From Coriaria nepalensis (Eukaryota > Streptophyta > Magnoliopsida > Cucurbitales > Coriariaceae): a DNA stretch of 64,000 nt. The position numbers and the translations under genes were made by a program. The notes under the pieces are model-generated. The model searched no databases and was not told where the DNA came from. It saw only the letters and a list, made by a program, of their open reading frames with translations. This document shows positions 12,440 to 28,005 of the stretch, piece after piece (the stretch's first letter is position 1; each line of letters opens with the position of its first letter). The stretch spans positions 7,140,001 through 7,204,000 of the forward strand of contig CP114500.1 of NCBI GenBank assembly GCA_027186245.1, written 5' to 3'.

Positions 12440-15130
12440 GTCCATAATGCCCTTAATCAAATCAGCGAAATTATCTTCCTACCCTCATCTTCTTCATTCC
12501 CCTCACCTTCCCTCTCTCCTCCATTTTCACACAGATCGCCTTCATCTTCAACTTGTTTTGCATCTTCTTCATGTTGTTTTTCATCCACTTTATCTCATTG
12601 TCTTCATCCAGCTCCTAAGAAAGTAACCCATTAACTTATTTAAAATGAAACCAATCAAAGACCTAACAATTACAAAGAATCTGAATATTAAGAAGTTAAG
12701 GAAGTAGACGAAGGATGATTCGCCAAAGAAAGTTGGCGGCAAAATAAATGGCCAAAATGGAGCAATCTGAAAGACTTTGAGATATTTGTTATATATTCAT
12801 GATACTCGATGGTCTCTCAATGTACCCATCGGGCACCGAGAATTGAGGTCAAAGACTTTAAAGTCTTTGATTCGCGGTGCCTGATGAGTCATGAACGTAT
12901 CCATCGGGCATTGAGTATTGAGGTTAGAGACTTGAAAGTTTATGATCTCTCATCTCAATGGGTATTTTTCTTTGTTCCTCGTACAATCAAGAATTTTGAT
13001 ATAATCAAACTCACTTACATATGGTATATAGAGCTACTTGATCTTATGATAAGTTTTTCTTCTATTTAGGTATTAAAAGTGTCTTTTAAGATCAAAGTGC
13101 TAATCTTTAGGGTGAAAGGTTAAACATTTAAATCAAATGTTAAACATTTATGATCAAAAGTAAAATTAGGATGAAAGGTTTTACTCTTAAGGTATTTTTA
13201 AGATCAAAGGTTAAATATTTATGATCAAAGATCAAACATTTATGATGAAAATTTTAACATTTAATATCAAAAGTTTAACCTTTATAATTAAAGATCTTTA
13301 GGGTCAAATATTAAATATTTAAGGTGAAATGTTTAACTTTAAAGTCAAAGGTTACACATTTATGATCAAATGTCAAATCTTTTGATGAAAAGTTAAATAT
13401 TTAAGATCAAAAATTTAATATTTCACTTTAAATGTTTAACCTTAAAGGTTAAATTATTGATTATAAAGATTAAATTTTTTAAACTTTTAATCTTAAATAT
13501 TTAACTTTTGACCTTAAAGCCCATATCAAACATTGAGATATAGTTATAGAGACTTGTTTGTCTCAACTGACCTTATTTCAACGCTCAATAGGGGGATAAA
13601 GAAGGTCTCCATTGAGCAAACGAGATGGGGTCAGAGAAATCTAAGTCTTTGTCTAATCATCTTTATAAACAATGTGGTACTTTCATGATCTCATTTAGTG
13701 CTGAGATAAGGTCAGTTAAGACAAATAAGTTTTTGTGATTATACCTCGATGCTCGATAAGAGCATTAAGGCCTCTATTGAGTATTGAGATATGAGGACAG
13801 AGGCTTAGATTCAAAGAATTAGAAGTTGAGTTTATGTTTAACACATTATGATTAGGTTAAATCTATGTTATTATTGGACATATATAATGTATAACTGAAA
13901 ATGATTTGTTAATTAAGAATTCCTTTTAAATGACACATACAATCCGTAGGATTCTCATTCATTCTGACAACCACCTTGACCTCGAATGGATCAAGACTCC
14001 GATCATCCCTTATAGTTCTCAACAATAATGAAAGTATTGATCCCCTAATCTCGATGGGTTTTTAAAATACCCATTGACCCATCGAGATGAGAGATGTGAC
14101 CTCAATGCTCAATGTCGATGGGTATGTTTAAGGCTAATCAGATATCGGAAATCATAAACTTTCAAGTCCCTAACCTCAATGTTTGATACCTGATGGATAC
14201 GTTCAGGGTCCATCGAGTAAGGGGAACACAAAACAAATATCTTTGATCTTAAATGTTGAGAATTTCACCCTAAATATTTGACTTTTGATCATAAATGTTT
14301 AACTTTTTACCTTAAAGATTTGACCTTTTACCTTAAAAGTTAAATATTTTATCCTAAAGGTTTTACCTTTGATCATAAATGTTTAATAGTTGATCTTAAA
14401 TATTTAACCTTTCACCTTAAAGGTCGGCACTTTGATCTTAGAATGCAATTATAATACCCAAATAGAAGAAAAAGTCATCATAGGACCAAGTAGCTCTATG
14501 TACCATATGCAAGTAAGTTTGATTACATCAAAATTCTTGATTGTACAAGGAATAAAAAAAAAAACCCCATCGAGATCATTTATGATCTCTATGCTCGATG
14601 TTTGATGGGTACATTCAAGGCCAATCGAGAATCAGAGACTTTCAAGTCTATGACCTCGATACTCGATGATTGATTGGTACATTCAAGACCCATCAGATAT
14701 CAGGAATTAGAGACTTTCGAGTCCCTGACCGCAATGCTCGATGTTCAATAGGTACGTTTAGGGTCCATCGAGGTAATGGGAATATATAATAATATCTCGA
14801 AGTCTTTCAGATTGTTTTATTTTGGTCATTGATTCCAATACTAACTTACATTGTTTATCGTCATTCATGACTTCCTCCAGCGAATCATCCTTCATCCGCT
14901 TCTTTAACTTCTTAATATTCATATTCTTTATTAGAACCATTGTTGGGTATCTACTCGATTTTGTTTTGAATAAGTCAATATGTTATTTTTTTGGGAACCG
15001 GTGAAGATAATAAGATGAAGTTAAAGAAAATCAAGAGGAAGAAAATCCAAAACAAGTTGAAGAAGAAGGTAAAGGTGAATGTGATCAGTGTGAAAATGGA
15101 GGAGAGAATAAAGGGGAATAAGTTATTTCT
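12440..15130. repeat. Large imperfect inverted (foldback) repeat, about 2.7 kb
   Basis: The left arm (about 12440-13200) is matched by the reverse complement of the right arm (about 14330-15130), with gaps and roughly 80 percent identity by eye. Examples: 12975-13075 pairs with 14452-14553 almost base for base (both contain ACAATCAAGAATTTTGAT on opposite strands), and 12480-12830 pairs with 14745-15125. Between the arms lie degenerate tandem copies of a roughly 20-25-bp unit based on ATCAAAGGTTAAACATTTA, and several direct copies of a CTCGATG-rich unit (about 13980-14220 repeats 14580-14780). The centre (13540-13780) contains a further smaller inversion. There is no transposase frame. This fits a foldback or long-TIR non-autonomous DNA transposon. 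Exact ends and a target-site duplication could not be fixed. Confidence 0.75.
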
Positions 15131-15926
15131 TTGGGAGAAAAAAAATTTAACAGGAGGGATAGTTAAGTAATTTTACATATTTCTTAAATTTTAAATTAAA
15201 AAAGTCAACTAAAGTTAAAAGGAAATACCATTTTAGCAACAGAAAATTTGTTGAATCTACTTTTTAAAATAAAATTAAAAGGGAGTTTAATTTTACAAAT
15301 GTTATCTTCCTTTGTTAAATAAGAATACTTAATTTAAATTCAAAAGAAAAAAATGTGTCGTAATGTACGACCATATTTGGATCGGTCGGATCTATTGTCT
15401 TTGCCGGATTACATTTGTCGGGGCGGGATAAATTTACTCAGATCGGGTTAAATTTACTCGACCCTAATATAATATAATGAGTGATACACGATTGTGATCA
15501 TATTGTAGCTCCCTTGAAAAAAAAAATTTATCCAAGAGTATGCTGATCCCAAGTGCTAGAAGAAGAAGACGGTCTAATCTCAAGAAGATAAATGGATCAT
15601 CATCATTCACTGATTACTCATAGTGAGAAGTTATTTACTAACCACTTTACTCCAACTTGGGCAACAAAACCATACATCACAACAGTACACAAAGTTGAGA
15701 ACTAGTAACCATTCATGTCTTCTACAAAACAGAGCAACATCGAAGATGGATAGGTTTCTATCGAACATAATTTCAAGCACAAACTCTCTCAATCTAGTTT
15801 GTCCAAAAATAAAAGAAAAAAGTATACAAGGACAACGTAAAAATAAATAAATTAATTGAGACTAAACTGAAGGCACAGCTCAACCGGACGGAAACGAACA
15901 ACGGGTATTTGTATTTTTTGGGTGCA

Positions 15927-18185
<2,259 letters not shown>

Positions 18186-18848
18186 TTGCTTGAAAAATAA
18201 AAAATAAAAAATCTAGAAATACCCTTCCAAGTTCCAGTTTCAGCTCCTCCACTCTTTGGATACAAAATTCAATATCTTGTCGGCGGACCAAATCTATTTT
18301 CGAATAGTCCAAAATGAAAGAGGATTTAATTTTCAGACGAAAATGAAACAAAGAAAGAAACCACAATGAATCAACCATGATAGAACAAAAAATGTCTAGT
18401 CTTAGATGCAAAAACAATAGAAACAAAATAGAAATTGGTCGTAAAAAATTCAAAAAGATATCAGAGATTAATGTAAACTGGATTGTAGATAGGACATAAT
18501 AGAAATAGGTCATTAACCTCTAAGTAAGAAGTTATTTAACGAAATTAGATTAAGTTTCTTCTTAATTTAGCATACTTTAGTTGCACTCAACAAACCGGTT
18601 TGACTGTTTTTCTTTTGGCTTAGAACTTTCTCGGCAGCCAAACAGAGGGCGAAGAAAGTATGATATAACCAAACTGAAAACTAAAATGCTCAATTTCAAT
18701 AAAGAAAAAAATGATATAGATCTGCGAACCCGTTTTTCTGGGAAATTTTGATTTTTACTTTTTTCTCTCTCCATGGAAAGCAAGGGAAAATTCTTAATTC
18801 ACAAAAGAGAAACAATTCAAGTTCAAACCCAAATTAGCAGTCCTTCTT

Positions 18849-18879
<31 letters not shown>

Positions 18880-19440
18880 TTTTTTCCCTTTTTAAAACCT
18901 AAAAATTTCAAATATCAGTTTCTTTATAAACGTTCGAAATACCCAACGGATCGGATCAAGCCTCGATAAATAGCTTTAATTAAATCACATGCAAGAAGAT
19001 CGAGATAAAAAAAAAAAAAAGGAGCAGAAAATGAAGAATCCTGGGATGAACTTAACCGATCGGATCAATACCAATGCAAAGCAGCGGATAGTAACGGCGG
19101 GTTCATCTCCAGGTCGGAGAGAGAAGTAAAACGGGTTGTCTGAAACGGATCTGTTCAGACCGTAGAGAGGGAGGGGAAAAAGGAAGGAAGAGTCGATGAT
19201 GAAGAAAGATCTTGATCTGTTGAATGTTAATTTGATGAAGAACGTAGAAGACGACAAAAGTAGTAGACGTAGGGAAAGAAAGAGAAATAGTATATGTAGG
19301 TGTTGCTGTCGTTCCTGCGTGTTCTTGGTTGTTTTCTGATGTCGGGTTCCTGGCTAAATAATTGAGGGAGGGAAGGAGGGAGGGTGGGTAAGGAAATGAG
19401 ACTGCCTTTATTTATTACAGTCGAACACAACAATATTTAG
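18186..19440 (-). other. Probable 5' leader and promoter of the shaggy-like kinase gene
   Basis: About 1.2 kb upstream of the kinase start has no convincing protein-coding frame. It contains a (CTT)n tract at 18842-18878, which reads AAG-repeat on the transcript strand, and a less AT-rich patch at 19030-19260 that could be a non-coding first exon. GSK3-like genes in plants commonly have long leaders with an intron, so this is the likely leader, but no transcription start can be assigned from sequence. Confidence 0.4.
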
Positions 19441-22400
19441 GACAAATTTTTTTTTTTTCCTTTCTTCTCCCTACTTTTCTAGGTCTGTTCTCTTTTGACC
19501 GTTCAAACTCTCTTTCCTTGCATTCAAACTTTTTTTTTGGTCTTGGTTATTCAAAGCCCAACCCTACTGAAGAGACGCAAATAGTTTGTTGATAAAACGA
19601 GCCCGTAAGATTTTAATTAAATAATAAATTTAAATTTAAAATCTCTTATTATTGTGAAATAAATAACATGATTTAATTTATATATATTAAAAATGATGAG
19701 AACTTTAATTTTAAATGTGATAAGGGTATGAAAGTCAAATTGCATATTGATTTTATAAGTTGGACGGTGAGATTTCTTAAAAGATTAGATAAATAATTAA
19801 TTATTTGAACATTATAATAATTAATAATCAAAATAATCGATAATGCTTATTAATTAATTAAATATCATATTATTATAATGATTAATAGTGAAAATGGAAA
19901 AAGAAGGAAAAAAAAAAGTGAAAATGGATCAAAAGTTAGAAAAATCATAGAAATACGTAAGAATAATGAACATGCAAGAAAAAACTGGAAAGAGTTTTTG
20001 TAGATGAAATTTTTTTATGCAATGAAAATGAATTAGAAGGTAGTACTTAGTACGAAGAAAGCTTCAAACAAGTTCTTGATTTGCAAATATAGAAGAGAAT
20101 TTTCTAGAAATGTTGAAATTTGGGAGAGTACAAATGGCGGATGAATAAGGTAAAAGTGATAAATGAATGTTGGAAAGAAAAATGAGTTAAAAAGGTAAAA
20201 ATGTTCATTTTTAAATAATATCAATAAGTTGGGAGAAACATACAAACTGAATTTGAAGAGATAATAAATAAATGCTCGTAATCATTGTGTAATAGATAAG
20301 GTTAGGGTCGAAAATTTTGTATCAATTTATGTCGAGCATTGATGCGAGTAGGTCAGCTATTTGACCATATCTTTCGCCCTAATCCTTAAGGATCGCATGT
20401 AAGGTCACACCGAAAAGGTAAAGAACCTTAGTTTCGAATGTGATAAGCAATATTCGAAGTATGAAGTAAGATCCTAACAGAACATGTCAATCCTATAAGG
20501 TCGAATGTTGAAATGCCCAAAGATCAAACAAACAACTAGCCGTCGAAATGTTATAGTGTTTTATTGATCATAAGAAATGACATTAATCACTAAGTAACTG
20601 AAAGTCAGTACTAATTAAAGAGTATTAATAGCCGTTAACGGCTTTTATTATTTTTCTTCTTAATGTCCTTTTTTTTAGAATGATTGGTTCCATCTAAGTG
20701 TTAATCATTATAGTGTAATAGCATGGAGAGAGATTACGATGATGCGTATGTTTCATTCTTTAGAAAATAAAGTTTGATTGCGCGTACGTTAAAGTAATAA
20801 GCTTAATTGAGATATTTTTGTATATATATATATATAATTTATTATAATTATAAATATTATTTTTATATATTTAAAATATTCTTATATATTATTATGGTGT
20901 ATATTTACGTGATCATTTTTATAAATAAAATAAAATAAAATAAAATAAAATAAAATAAAATAAAATAAAATAAAATAATTGTAACATAATTTAATATATT
21001 TCTTAACTACCCTCTTATTAAACTTTGGATCATTCCACATTTCAAAATTGGACCTTTTTTTTTTTTTAAGCATTTACTAATTGCTGTTGATTGAAGAAAA
21101 ATTCTCCACATTTGGAATTAAAGTCAAAAGTCAAAACGCGCAAAATCCAAATTTTTTTTTTTCAAAATAGGCCTTAAATTCACATTCCAAGCATTTTCCT
21201 CTTTAGGACTAGAAGTTGTATGGTATTGAACGAGAATTAAAATTTCGATCTTATCATGTTCTTGTTCACAATATTGAGAGTTGGAAATTGAAACGGGAAT
21301 GAAACTATTTTTAGTCTTGTTCCCAAATAATATATAAGATAAAAAGTTAATAAATTTATTTTTTTTTAAATTATATTAATATAATTATAAGTATTATGTA
21401 CAAGTGAGCATTTTTCTTGATCTAGATGAGAATCTTGATTCCATCTCGATATTCACCGTGAATCAAAATAACAGTCTCGTTACGTTTCCGGTACTGGGAT
21501 TAAAAATTTGAAATGAGAATGAGAATAAGATCAAAAATTATCTCTTTTTTTTTAAATTTAATTTTACTTATTATTTATTTATAAACTTTTATTATTAATT
21601 TAATATTAATTTAATGATATTTTAATATTATGACTAGTATAAGAATTATAAATTCGAATTTAAATTATTATTAATTATAATAATTTTTAAAATAAAATAA
21701 AATATTGATCCAGAAGCCCCCTCCCTTATGTTATCTTTTGACTAAAAGAAAATATAAGAAGTGTTAATAAATCATAGCATCAATATATTGTTAAATTTAT
21801 TAATATGTATGCATGTACAAGGTGGAGCTGCCGCCACGTCAGCGGTACACCTCGACAAATCTTGATCTCGAACCTCAGAGGAAATAACAAATGTGCTCCT
21901 TTCCTAGAATATTCTTAGAATTCATGCTTATTATTTGGGTAGTAGAAACTATAATATATAGTATAATATAATGTATGATAAAGATCATTAAAATTTTTCC
22001 ATTATTTATACTCTTTACATTTCCACTTTGATTGAATCGCTTTATTTAAAAAAAAAAAGAAAAAAAAGAATGATATAATAATGCCAAAACAATCACAGTT
22101 TCTTGTCTTGTGTTTGTTCTATTTAATCTATGATTTTCATGTAAATAAAATGTCATAAATTAATCACAAGGGGAGGAAATGATAAAGATGATGATTATTA
22201 GTGGCGATAATCTTTTTTTTTTTTTTTGTGAAATAAATATTTTAATTAGGAGGCGATAATATTCTATACGTCATTATTTATTATTTGTTTATAAAAAATT
22301 TTAAAAAAAATAATAATTCAGGCCCACCCAGGAAGAAAGGGACGGGCCAAGAATGGCCCAAATAAAAGCCCAATTGTAGTGGTTGACGGGCAAATGACTG

Positions 22401-23567
22401 ACCCATTGTAATAAACTTAATAACGTAATTTGTATTTAAATATTTATCTCTGATAATTCGTATAAAAAATTTTAAACCTATCTATCATTATATAAATATT
22501 TGAATTAATTATAAAAGATATAATTTTAATTTAGCTGTTATACAAAAATCGAATAAATTCTCTCAAGATCTTGAGAGTAAGTTTTTAATTTGAGTTTTGA
22601 TTATTGTATAAATATATAAATATAATTTAACTATATAATATAATATAATATAATATAATAAAATTATATTATAAAATTACAAAGTTCTCTCGAAAATTAT
22701 GCCAAACAAGACATTGATCATACGTTAATAATTGACATTATCGCATGCTTTTTTTTTTAGCATCATTGTCTTCTCTCAATCAATCAGGAGAGTTGCAACA
22801 CGCCAACACCCGACATGTTTTAAAATATAGGCCTTATCTTGATCTTTAGTAATGGGTTGCTAAATGCATTATCATTAGTGGAAGAATTAGTCGCTTTTTA
22901 AATTTTATATTGAAATTAGCTTAATTTTTTTTTGCTTTTTAATAATTCCTTTAAACGAGATCCGGTTTTATTTGGATTCGAATTCGGATATCCAAAGTTT
23001 GACTTAAAGTTTTGACATTAATTGATTCGAAAAAAATATTTTAATCAAAATGATCGTTAAAATTATTTTAATTAAAATTTAAAGAAGAAAAATCCAAATA
23101 TTAGATTTGGGTTCACATTAATCACTTAAAATATTTCGTAACTACGTTAGGATTTATATAGTCGTAATTTAAAATTTTAAAAATATATAACTTTCGTATA
23201 AAAATACATTTTATAAACTTCCATTCCCGTAACACATTTGATTTTCTTTCACTAAATATTTATTTTTGTGATTACGTCTAGTTTTAAATGAAAGTCGTCG
23301 AGTTAGAATCTCATAAACGAAACGTTTTGCCGAACTAATGTGAGTAATTAATTAATTAATAATAAACTAACCATATGGATTAAAAGTTACGGACTTCCAG
23401 TTTTACCCACATACAAATGTTAGAATACCGTATATATCCTAACCGACCAGCACCCAAAAAAAAAAGAGTCAACGAAACAGATCGTTTTATCATGAAACTT
23501 CCACAGAAAGCACACGAAGAACGCGTCGACCACAACCTGTAAAGCGATCAAAGGGCCTTAGAAACTC
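19441..23567. other. Gene-poor AT-rich intergenic region
   Basis: No gene is recognised in about 4 kb. Contents are AT-rich DNA with a (TAAAA)n array at 20925-20976, several short (AT)n and (TATAA)n runs (for example 22629-22662) and poly-A/T tracts. The stretch at about 20280-20680 is more complex and could be the remnant of a dispersed repeat, but no terminal repeats or coding motifs are visible. Confidence 0.5.
20925..20976. repeat. (TAAAA)n microsatellite
   Basis: About ten uninterrupted copies of the pentamer TAAAA occur here. The minus-strand translation is a repetitive ILFYF series, which is an artefact. Confidence 0.9.
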
Positions 23568-23575
23568 ACACGTGT
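23568..23575. promoter_or_regulatory. ACGTG (ABRE/G-box-like) palindrome upstream of the PP2C gene
   Basis: ACACGTGT lies about 300 bp upstream of the PP2C start, with a TTTAAATA TATA-like box near 23624. The ACGTG core is the abscisic-acid response element bound by ABF/AREB bZIP factors, and many plant PP2C genes are ABA-induced. Motif seen, regulation inferred; a single site is weak evidence. Confidence 0.35.
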
Positions 23576-23873
23576 ACTCCTCCAACTACTTTTACCGGCA
23601 GCCACCGGTCACCCACTCACCCCTTTAAATATCGGCCCACACCCCGCTTTTCCAAGGTCTCCAACTTGTCTCATTCACTGACGCGTAAAACAAAAGGACG
23701 CAGCCCGAGAATCTCTACACGAATTCAGAATAATCTTGAAAAAGGACGAAATTTTCTACGCGACTCTGGTTGATCGAAGATATTTTTTTCTTGATACCAG
23801 GCGGTGGTTTTTGATTAATTCTGTGAGTTTATCTGGTGATGGTAGCTTGATAGAAGAAGAAAAAGAGAAAAAA

Positions 23874-25793
23874 ATGGTAGCAGAAGCAGAGGTGGTTATG
23901 TGTCAACAGAGCGTGCCGATTAGGTACTTTGGTAAGGGAGCTCATCCTCATAATCAGAGTCTTGTTCATGAGGTGGAAGATGTTGTAGCTTCGAGTTTCG
24001 ATCAGCTACGAGCTTCCGACTCAGTTGCAGTTGATTTATCGAGCTCCGATTCGGTGAGTTTTCCTTCATTTTTTCCTATTTCTAGGGTTTATGAAAGTGT
24101 TGTTGTTGATTCAGTTCTCGGATCCGATTTGTTGTACTTCTTTGCTTGTTTGAATTCAGGTTTCTTAGAGATTAACAAAAATTAGAGAGGATAGTTATGA
24201 TCGGATTTGGGAGTTTCTATACTAGTTGGGTATAATCACGACTACTCTTTTTTTCTTCCAGTATTTTGTTAAAAATTTTCAGTACGGAATCATAAGTCAT
24301 CTGTGATCATGCTCGTCATGGGTTTTTTATTAGCAAACGATCGTTTCTTAGTGCCAATGAAAACTCTTTCTGGAGTGTGGCCATGATCTTTGACTATAAG
24401 AGGTTCTTGAAGTAACGAAAAATCAAACCGTACTGAAATTGAAGATCGATTTGGCTCAATCTTATCCAATTATTGATCTATCTTTACAATGAACAGTGAA
24501 TGTGAATAAGAACCAACGGTTCCTCTGCCTTTGTTCACTTATGCTTTCTTATAAATCTGCTTATACTTTGGAAGTCCTTTTGTGTTTACTGAACTTGTAC
24601 TCGCTTTTCTTGCTTCAGGCTGTTAAACCTGCCGAGAAAATTCTAGATCCGGGTCTTGAATCTGATATCATTCAGTATCTTCCTTGCATCCGTTCTGGTA
24701 GCTATGCTGATATTGGACCCAGAAGACACATGGAAGATGAGCATATACGGATAGACGACTTATGTTCCCATTTAGGATCACTCTTCAACTTCCCCAAACC
24801 AAGTGCACTTTTCGGGGTATGTAATTTCAAAGCTTCTGTTCACTTTCATTTCAAACAACTCTATCATCGATTATCCCATTACTGATTGTGGCTTAAAATT
24901 CCATGCAGGTATTTGACGGGCATGGAGGACCTGAAGCAGCAGCTTATATTCGAAAAAATGTCATCAGACTCCTTTTTGAAGATACAAACTTTCCTCAAAC
25001 ATCTGAGGTTGATGAAATCTTCTTAGAAGAGCTTGAGAACTCCCTCCACAAGTCATATCTTCTGGCCGATCAAGCTCTTGCCAATGATCATACTGTGAGT
25101 CGTTCCTCTGGCACTACAGCACTGACTGCTCTTGTATTTGGAAGGTAAATCCCATTATAATTTTTTACAGTTTCATTTTTCCCGCTTTTCCTATTTGGTA
25201 GATGACGATGTTAAATACTCTTCTTCCTTTCATTTAGGATTCTAATAGTGGCCAATGCTGGTGATTGTCGAGCAGTTCTCTCTCATAAAGGAGAAGCCAT
25301 AGACATGTCTCAAGACCATAGACCAATCCGTCTCTCAGAAAGAAGGCGGGTGGAAGAATTGGGCGCATATATAGATGATGGCTATCTTAACGGTGTTTTA
25401 TCAGTAACCAGAGCATTAGGGGATTGGGACATGAAATTCCCTCTAGACTCTCCTTCCCCTCTTATTCCAGACCCAGAATGCAAGCAGATTATTCTGACTA
25501 AAGAAGATGAGTTCCTAATCATAGCCTGTGACGGGGTTTGGGATGTGTTGTCAAGTCAACAAGCGGTCAACATTGTCCGTAGAGGACTTAGATGCCATGA
25601 CGACCCTGAGCAGTGTGCTAGAGACCTTGTCATGGCTGCTTTGAGACTCAATACATTTGATAATCTAACGGTCATTGTTGTTTGCTTCTCTAGCCTTGAT
25701 GATAGGGAAGAGGCATCTAGGGAGAGGAAATTGAGATGCTGTAGCCTCTCTGCGGAGGCCCTTTGTAACTTGAGGAGCTGGTTGGACAATTGA
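23874..25793 (+). CDS. Protein phosphatase 2C, PP2C49/PP2CG-like
   Basis: Exons 23874-24053, 24619-24816, 24909-25144 and 25238-25793 join to 389 residues. It is a metal-dependent Ser/Thr phosphatase. Motifs run in the canonical order: [30 protein letters not shown] (metal-binding Asp), [42 protein letters not shown] and [29 protein letters not shown] and the [13 protein letters not shown] segment resemble Arabidopsis At3g62260 (PP2C49) and PP2CG1 of clade G, which act in salt and ABA responses. The start is the first ATG in the frame; the open frame extends further upstream only through non-ATG codons. It converges tail to tail with the SRPBCC gene, 630 bp away. Confidence 0.93.
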
Positions 25794-26422
25794 TCAGAGC
25801 ATCGTTGTGGGCAGCTCAATATTGTGTGTACATAATATTTCCAGGTCCCTCTTTTTAAACCGGAATTGAGTACGGTTTCTTATGCAGTATGAAGAGGGTA
25901 GCATTTTTGGAGGTGTGCCATTTTAAAGTCGTACTTGGGTTAGAGTTGCAAGCTTTGTTTGATGTACATATACAAGTTGTTCAGGTTTCTTATAGATTCT
26001 CTTCACATTGAAAAGGGCTCATGTTCATTGGATACTTGACCCTTTTCTGCTCTGTATCTCTATGTACATCACATCATCAATAGAAGAAGTCTTAGTTTCT
26101 CACTCACTAGCCCTTCCCCTTTATGTTCTTAAGTTGATGTTTACCAGAAGCTTCTAACGAAACTGACGTTTTAAACTGCATTTTTTAGTTTTATATCGAG
26201 TTTATGGGTATGGTTGTTCCAAATTGGTCCCAAATGGGGTTTAAGACGTTAAGTCACTTGTTAAACATACAAACATCTTTTGGCCGGGAAATAAGATACA
26301 AAAGTAATAATTACTTACAAGTTACAAGGATTCATTGTAATCGAATGAGGTCTGAATATGTGTTGTTGTTTTGAATTTATGTTTTTCTATGAACGGTAAC
26401 ATAATCATACGGAAAGGAAAAA
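25794..26422. other. Convergent intergenic region (PP2C and SRPBCC 3' flanks)
   Basis: No coding region. It is bounded by the stop codons of two convergent genes and should contain both polyadenylation regions. AT-rich sequence with TGTAC/TTTGTA-like elements near 25960-26060 fits the PP2C 3' end, but no site can be fixed. Confidence 0.5.
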
Positions 26423-28005
26423 TTAATTAGTAACATCGGGGGTTTGAGTCTTTACTGCATAACCTCTTGCAAATTTCGCAAAGCGATCGAGACCTCCTCG
26501 GAGTAAGGTCTCCAGAAATGGTTGCAGTGCCTGCATCAAAATTATAGGAGGACCAATTCGAAAATCAACAACGTACAAGGGTTTAGAATGGAATAAGAAC
26601 AATATATTAGAACGACTATCATGTTTCAATTTATCTACTGAGATGATCGCGATTCAAGTTATAAGAATACTTACGGATGCTACCGGAGCTAAAATTTGAG
26701 GAACTTCATACGAAACTGTAAGCTGGAAAAGAAAAAGAAGATGATATTAATGGCTTTGCATTGTTATGAGATGAGTAATTATGTATTTGAAAAGAGAAAA
26801 GGAAAACAAAAGAGACTAGTATGAAGCAGTGTCTCACTTCTATTAGGCATGATGAAGCCCCTTTCGGATAAAATCGAACAATGCCTCTGTCACATAAACA
26901 GATATACTTTTATTAACATTATGTGTGGAATCAATTTTTAGTAGATATGTATATGTACCTGTTAGGAAGACCTTCAAGAGACCTCCAATGGATTTTTTGA
27001 TTTTGGATAGGCTGCAAGAAAGAGGGAATTTGTTATAGAACATAATTGTAAGTGCACACACACACAGAGACACACAATGTACATATACTTGCCTGCATAT
27101 TCCGAGCAAGCCAAGAGAACTCGATATCTCGACCGAATGCTTTATACTTCAATGACCATCTTGACAAGTCAGGCTTGTCATCCAGTATCTATATATAGAC
27201 AATGATCAGATATGTTTACTAATATATATTCTCAAGAGTTGAATTTGGTGCATTTTCACATTCTCTTTTGCAAAACAAATTGGCCCCAATTTCATAGAAA
27301 AAAGAAACTTGCAGACCCAATAACTTGAAAATGTGAGAATCAAGCATGTTAGAGATTTCATAGTCCATAGTAAGCAAATCTGAAAAGAGAGTTGAGAGAC
27401 TTAGTTGTACTAAGAGCACCTTGACGGTCGAAATAAACGGCATCCAAACAGGAATCGATTCTCGGTCCGAGTAACAATTATAGGCCACTGAGGTAGGTAC
27501 ATCAACTTCCATCTTTACTCTACAATCAATTTACTTTATCATTCTTTCTTCGATCACAACTAAGTCAAACGTTAATTCAATTTTGCAAAGTATCCTACAG
27601 TCACTCTAATCACTGCTAGGACATTCTGAAACGTATGAAAAATGAATCACTTTTATATTCAAAAGATTGAAGATGAAGAATAAAAGTCAATTTGACCCAA
27701 TATTGGAGATTAGGGGAAAAAATAGAGAAAGAGAGAGATTGGAACTTTTACGTGCAGTCCTGCCATTCCATGACAGGGGAAAAGGAGCTACTTCTTCTGC
27801 TCCTGCGCTTATTGAAGGAAGAGGAAGGAGACCCATGTGAGATTCTGAAGAACAAGAGCTGAGTGAGAGATGGTGGGGTTAAAAATGAGCTTTTTCTGCA
27901 ACTGGGTACTGCTCTGAAGAGGAGTAGGTTTCTGTTTCTTACGGAAAAATGGGTGGGATTCAGAGATTTTGGGGCTGATGTATAAGCAATTGTCGCAGAA
28001 TTCAT
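26423..28005 (-). CDS. Plastid-targeted SRPBCC/START-like polyketide cyclase-family protein
   Basis: Seven exons (27752-28005, 27420-27519, 27093-27188, 26959-27011, 26838-26886, 26675-26722, 26423-26530) join to 235 residues. The N-terminal 75 or so residues are Ser/Arg-rich without acidic residues, as in a chloroplast transit peptide. The rest matches the polyketide cyclase/dehydrase and lipid transport superfamily: KMEVDVPTSVAYNCYSDRE, VWMPFISTVK, DLSRWSLKYKAFGRDIEFSW, VRFYPKGASSC and LTVSYEVP. Arabidopsis relatives are, from memory, At1g02475 and At4g01883. The fold binds small hydrophobic molecules; the ligand is unknown. The start is ATG at 28005; upstream in-frame codons are not ATG. 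Intron 3 begins with GC (27092-27091) instead of GT. The coding start faces that of the SDR gene 1.1 kb away. Confidence 0.9.

Noticed and set aside
12438..13069. Open frames in the left arm of the foldback repeat
   Set aside because: Low-complexity, not conserved between the two arms in frame, and no domain recognised.
23736..23873. Upstream extension of the PP2C frame
   Set aside because: The frame is open but contains no ATG before 23874; the MVAEAEVV start at 23874 fits the family.
25556..25819. Minus-strand open frame over the PP2C last exon
   Set aside because: Antisense shadow with no domain; the plus strand carries the PP2C motifs.
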